A model generated the notes under the pieces. That model worked only from the letters and a program-made list of their open reading frames with translations, was not told where the DNA came from and did no database searches. A stretch of DNA of 17,478 nucleotides. Source: a bacterium (GTDB lineage Bacteria; UBP13; UBA5359). The stretch lies in NCBI GenBank assembly GCA_028685295.1, contig JAQUEL010000040.1, forward strand, positions 1-17,478, in the 5' to 3' direction. The position numbers were made by a program, and so were the translations under genes. This document shows, piece by piece, positions 15,830-17,478 of the stretch (positions within the stretch are counted from its first letter, which is position 1; every line of letters starts with the position of its first letter).

Positions 15830-16945
15830 ATGGGTAAGATAATTATAACCGCACCCGGTGCGCCGCTACGCCGAAGCATAGATCATATTTTGGATAGCCT
15901 ATGCCCACAGCCGGCAGGCAAAAAAATATGGGTCAAACCTAATATGCTGGGTCCTTTTGAGCCTGCCCAGGGTGTAACCACCAGCCCGAAAGTCCTGGAA
16001 GCAGTGGTAGATGCCTTGCTGAATCGCCAGGCAAGTGTCGTAGTAGGTGATAATCCGGGAGTGCCTGGCAATCAGGAAGGGATTGCTGCCATAACGGGTA
16101 TCCTGGATGCATCAAAAGGTTGCTGGCGTAATATCGGGGTCAATACAAGCGCGGTGCGTCTTACCGGACGCTGGTCAGATATAACCATCAATATTTCCTC
16201 CATTTGGCTCCAGGCAGACCTGATCATTAATCTGCCCTGTTTAAAAACTCATGCTTTGACTCTTATGACGGGAGCTGTAAAGAATATGTTCGGCGGCGTG
16301 CCGGGAAGAACAAAATCCTATCTTCACACTCTTGCTCCCTCTGCAAACAGCTTTGCCGAGCTGCTGGTGGAGATATACAGCATCAGGCCGCCTGAAATCG
16401 TAATTATGGATGCATTAAAGGTCATGGAGGGGAACGGTCCCTCAGGCGGGAAATTACGGCCTCTAGGCGTAATTATCGGAGGAGATAACAGTGTTTCCGT
16501 CGATGCCGCGGGCAGCATGATCATGGGCCGCAGGCCTGAAAGAATTCCTCTTTTAAGAGAGGCTTATCGGCGTGAATTAGGAGAGATAGACCTGAGCAAA
16601 CTAGCCGTTGAAGGTGAAGTACCTGTGCTGCCGCACTTTAAAATGCCTTCTAATATAATAGCCTCCATAGCCAACCGGTTCAATTCACTGGCAGCTATAT
16701 ATGCAGTCGTGCCGCAGATAATCAAGGATAAATGCATACGTTGCGGCCTGTGCGCCCGCACTTGTCGTTCACAAGCAATTATTGAGAAAGAGCCATTATA
16801 TTATATTGATTACAATCGCTGCATATCATGTTACTGCTGTGCCGAGGTCTGTCCGCGTCAGGCTGTTCGTCTTCCGCATATAAGAGAGGAGCTTCTCCAG
16901 CGCATATTTCACTTGTTTAGAAAACGTTCCCACGGTGAAAGTTAA
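15830..16945 (+). CDS. DUF362 protein with C-terminal 2x[4Fe-4S] domain
   Basis: 371 residues. The N-terminal three quarters match DUF362: KIWVKPNMLGPFEP (32-45), TTSPKVLEAVVDALL, VVVGDNPGVPG (70-80), ADLIINLPCLKTHALTLMTGAVKNMFG (read from 129) and a later IIGGDNSVSVDAAGSMIMG. The C-terminus carries two ferredoxin-type sets, C302/C305/C308/C312 and C331/C334/C337/C341; the first lacks the usual Pro after its last Cys (CR rather than CP). DUF362 proteins with such ferredoxin tails are common in anaerobes and act in unknown electron-transfer roles. No signal peptide or membrane helix is visible, so it should be cytosolic. The ATG at 15830 has no clear ribosome site; a 12-codon frame with one precedes it. 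It diverges from the activase and ends before a bidirectional-looking terminator. Confidence 0.88.
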   Translation: MGKIIITAPGAPLRRSIDHILDSLCPQPAGKKIWVKPNMLGPFEPAQGVTTSPKVLEAVVDALLNRQASVVVGDNPGVPGNQEGIAAITGILDASKGCWRNIGVNTSAVRLTGRWSDITINISSIWLQADLIINLPCLKTHALTLMTGAVKNMFGGVPGRTKSYLHTLAPSANSFAELLVEIYSIRPPEIVIMDALKVMEGNGPSGGKLRPLGVIIGGDNSVSVDAAGSMIMGRRPERIPLLREAYRRELGEIDLSKLAVEGEVPVLPHFKMPSNIIASIANRFNSLAAIYAVVPQIIKDKCIRCGLCARTCRSQAIIEKEPLYYIDYNRCISCYCCAEVCPRQAVRLPHIREELLQRIFHLFRKRSHGES

Positions 16946-16954
16946 CCACAACAA

Positions 16955-16989
16955 GGAGCCGGTCATCATTTCAAATGAGAACCGGCCCC
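16955..16989. terminator. Hairpin between convergent DUF362 and zinc-ribbon genes
   Basis: GCCGGT (16958-16963) pairs with ACCGGC (16981-16986), extended inward by TCATT/AATGA after a 2-nt mismatch and outward by GG/CC (16955-16956 with 16988-16989). It starts 10 nt after the DUF362 stop and ends 37 nt before the zinc-ribbon stop. T-runs are modest on both sides (CTGTTT on plus, TTGTTGT on minus), so it may end both transcripts. Confidence 0.65.
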
Positions 16990-17026
16990 TGTTTAAGTCA
17001 GTAACAACTTAATGATTTACAATGCA

Positions 17027-17329
17027 CTACCAAGAGCTGCGACGAGACGTATCCGGCTTATAGCACTCACGGCAATATACCGGGCGATCGTTACGTGGCT
17101 GAAAAGGCACCTTGGTGTCTTTTCCACAAGCGGAGCAAACAGCATCAAACATTTCTCGCTGCCCTCCAAAACCTCTGTCGCGTGACGCGGCCTTGCGAGC
17201 TGCACGGCAATCAGGACATCTTTTGGGGTCATTGCTAAACCCCTTTTCCGCATGAAATTCTTGCTCACTTGCTGTAAACACAAAGGTTGCATTGCACTCC
17301 ACGCAGGTCAACTCACGATCTTGAAACAC
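17027..17329 (-). CDS. Double zinc-ribbon protein (zf-trcl plus CxxC-x17-CxxC)
   Basis: 100 residues from GTG 17327-17329. This start is chosen because AGGGAGG lies 8 nt upstream and relatives begin with a short (Q/T)DRxLTC segment; an ATG at 17359 would add ten residues that include this ribosome site. Four CxxC pairs are visible: C9/C12 with C38/C41, and C65/C68 with C86/C89, the last two separated by 17 residues. The first half (ELTCVECNATFVFTASEQEFH) is the zf-trcl type, the second the CxxC-x17-CxxC type; both are found together in small proteins of Firmicutes, Chloroflexi and others. Two zinc ions are expected. Function is unknown, with nucleic-acid or protein binding possible. It is separated from the gene entering from the right by 51 nt that hold a hairpin. 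Confidence 0.85.
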   Translation of the reverse strand: MFQDRELTCVECNATFVFTASEQEFHAEKGFSNDPKRCPDCRAARKAASRDRGFGGQREMFDAVCSACGKDTKVPFQPRNDRPVYCRECYKPDTSRRSSW

Positions 17330-17337
17330 GCTATGTT

Positions 17338-17344
17338 CCTCCCT
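17338..17344 (-). promoter_or_regulatory. Ribosome binding site deciding the zinc-ribbon GTG start
   Basis: AGGGAGG on the minus strand, 8 nt before GTG 17329. The upstream in-frame ATGs (17359, 17350) have no comparable site. Confidence 0.75.
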
Positions 17345-17354
17345 ATTCATTTTC

Positions 17355-17390
17355 GTCATACTAAAACGGCTCAGATTCCGTTAGTATGAC
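17355..17390. repeat. Long inverted repeat between two minus-strand genes
   Basis: GTCATACTAA (17355-17364) is perfectly repeated as TTAGTATGAC (17381-17390). Inside it CGG (17367-17369) pairs with CCG (17378-17380) around an 8-nt loop, with AA (17365-17366) bulged. On the minus strand it contains the stop codon of the gene from the right and ends 10 nt before the zinc-ribbon Shine-Dalgarno. No T-run follows, so it is a weak terminator candidate; an mRNA-stability stem or operator is also possible. Confidence 0.55.
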
Positions 17391-17478
17391 AACCTCTTCG
17401 GGTGAACATAACGTGACCGAGACTCATTTTGCAGACCTAATTCATTATACAGACGCTCATAAAGATTGTCAAACTCAT
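17381..17478 (-). CDS. C-terminal end of an unidentified gene (starts beyond right edge)
   Basis: On the minus strand the frame read from 17476 stays open for 31 codons and ends at TAA (17383-17381). The product ends in EFDNLYERLYNELG then LQNESRSRYVHPKRLSY, which looks like a charged helix and a basic tail, normal protein composition rather than chance reading. The other two minus-strand frames close quickly. I do not recognise the family. It lies just upstream of the zinc-ribbon gene, on the same strand and 51 nt away, so the two may be co-transcribed. Confidence 0.45.
   Translation of the reverse strand, partial: EFDNLYERLYNELGLQNESRSRYVHPKRLSY

Noticed and set aside
17017-17292. 91-codon minus-strand frame overlapping the zinc-ribbon gene
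   Set aside because: It lies in another frame of the same strand, and the frame with four CxxC pairs and a strong ribosome site is the real gene.

Overview
The window looks like part of a chromosome from an anaerobic, diderm (outer-membrane-bearing) member of the Firmicutes, most like the Negativicutes or a related diderm lineage. Three things point this way. An lptA-lptB-lptF/G lipopolysaccharide export cluster shows an LPS outer membrane. A porin with an N-terminal S-layer-homology (SLH) domain and coiled coil (OmpM type) is the usual way diderm Firmicutes tether that membrane to peptidoglycan. Many oxygen-sensitive iron-sulfur proteins (a 2-hydroxyacyl-CoA dehydratase-activase type protein, an 8-Cys aldo/keto reductase and a DUF362 protein with two 4Fe-4S clusters) suggest anaerobic life. 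Strong GGAGG-type Shine-Dalgarno sites and GTG starts fit Firmicutes. The assignment is an inference from gene content; no rRNA or other marker is present.

Layout. Positions 1-6080 (minus strand) are an envelope block. In transcription order it is lptA, lptB, an LptF/LptG permease, a DUF3084 coiled-coil membrane protein and a YqgF/RuvX-like nuclease, with overlapping or nearly touching genes, then a 149-bp gap and the OmpM-like porin, which runs off the left edge. A divergent control region (6081-6391) separates this from a plus-strand pair (6392-8745): a GT2 polyprenyl-phosphate glycosyltransferase and an ArnT/PMT-like GT39-type membrane glycosyltransferase. Next comes a minus-strand group (15641 back to 8792): a 1406-residue double activase, phosphomannomutase (manB type) and a ferredoxin-like aldo/keto reductase. 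A second divergent region (15642-15829) leads to a plus-strand DUF362 4Fe-4S protein. This converges on a small double zinc-ribbon protein (minus), which follows the 3' end of an unidentified minus-strand gene entering from the right edge.

How the genes may work together. The left block builds and anchors the outer membrane. ManB (mannose-1-phosphate), the GT2 enzyme (lipid-linked sugar) and the ArnT-like transferase (sugar transfer on the outer face of the inner membrane) could form one surface-glycan route, but the sugar and acceptor are not shown by sequence. The activase, aldo/keto reductase and DUF362 protein are redox proteins whose substrates cannot be read from sequence; no dehydratase A/B subunit genes lie beside the activase. 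I saw no tRNA, rRNA, CRISPR array, insertion sequence or phage gene. I did not find a clearly new multi-gene system; the less explained parts are the DUF3084 member of the lpt operon, the activase with one degenerate half, the Cys-rich GT2 tail and several hairpins that overlap gene ends.
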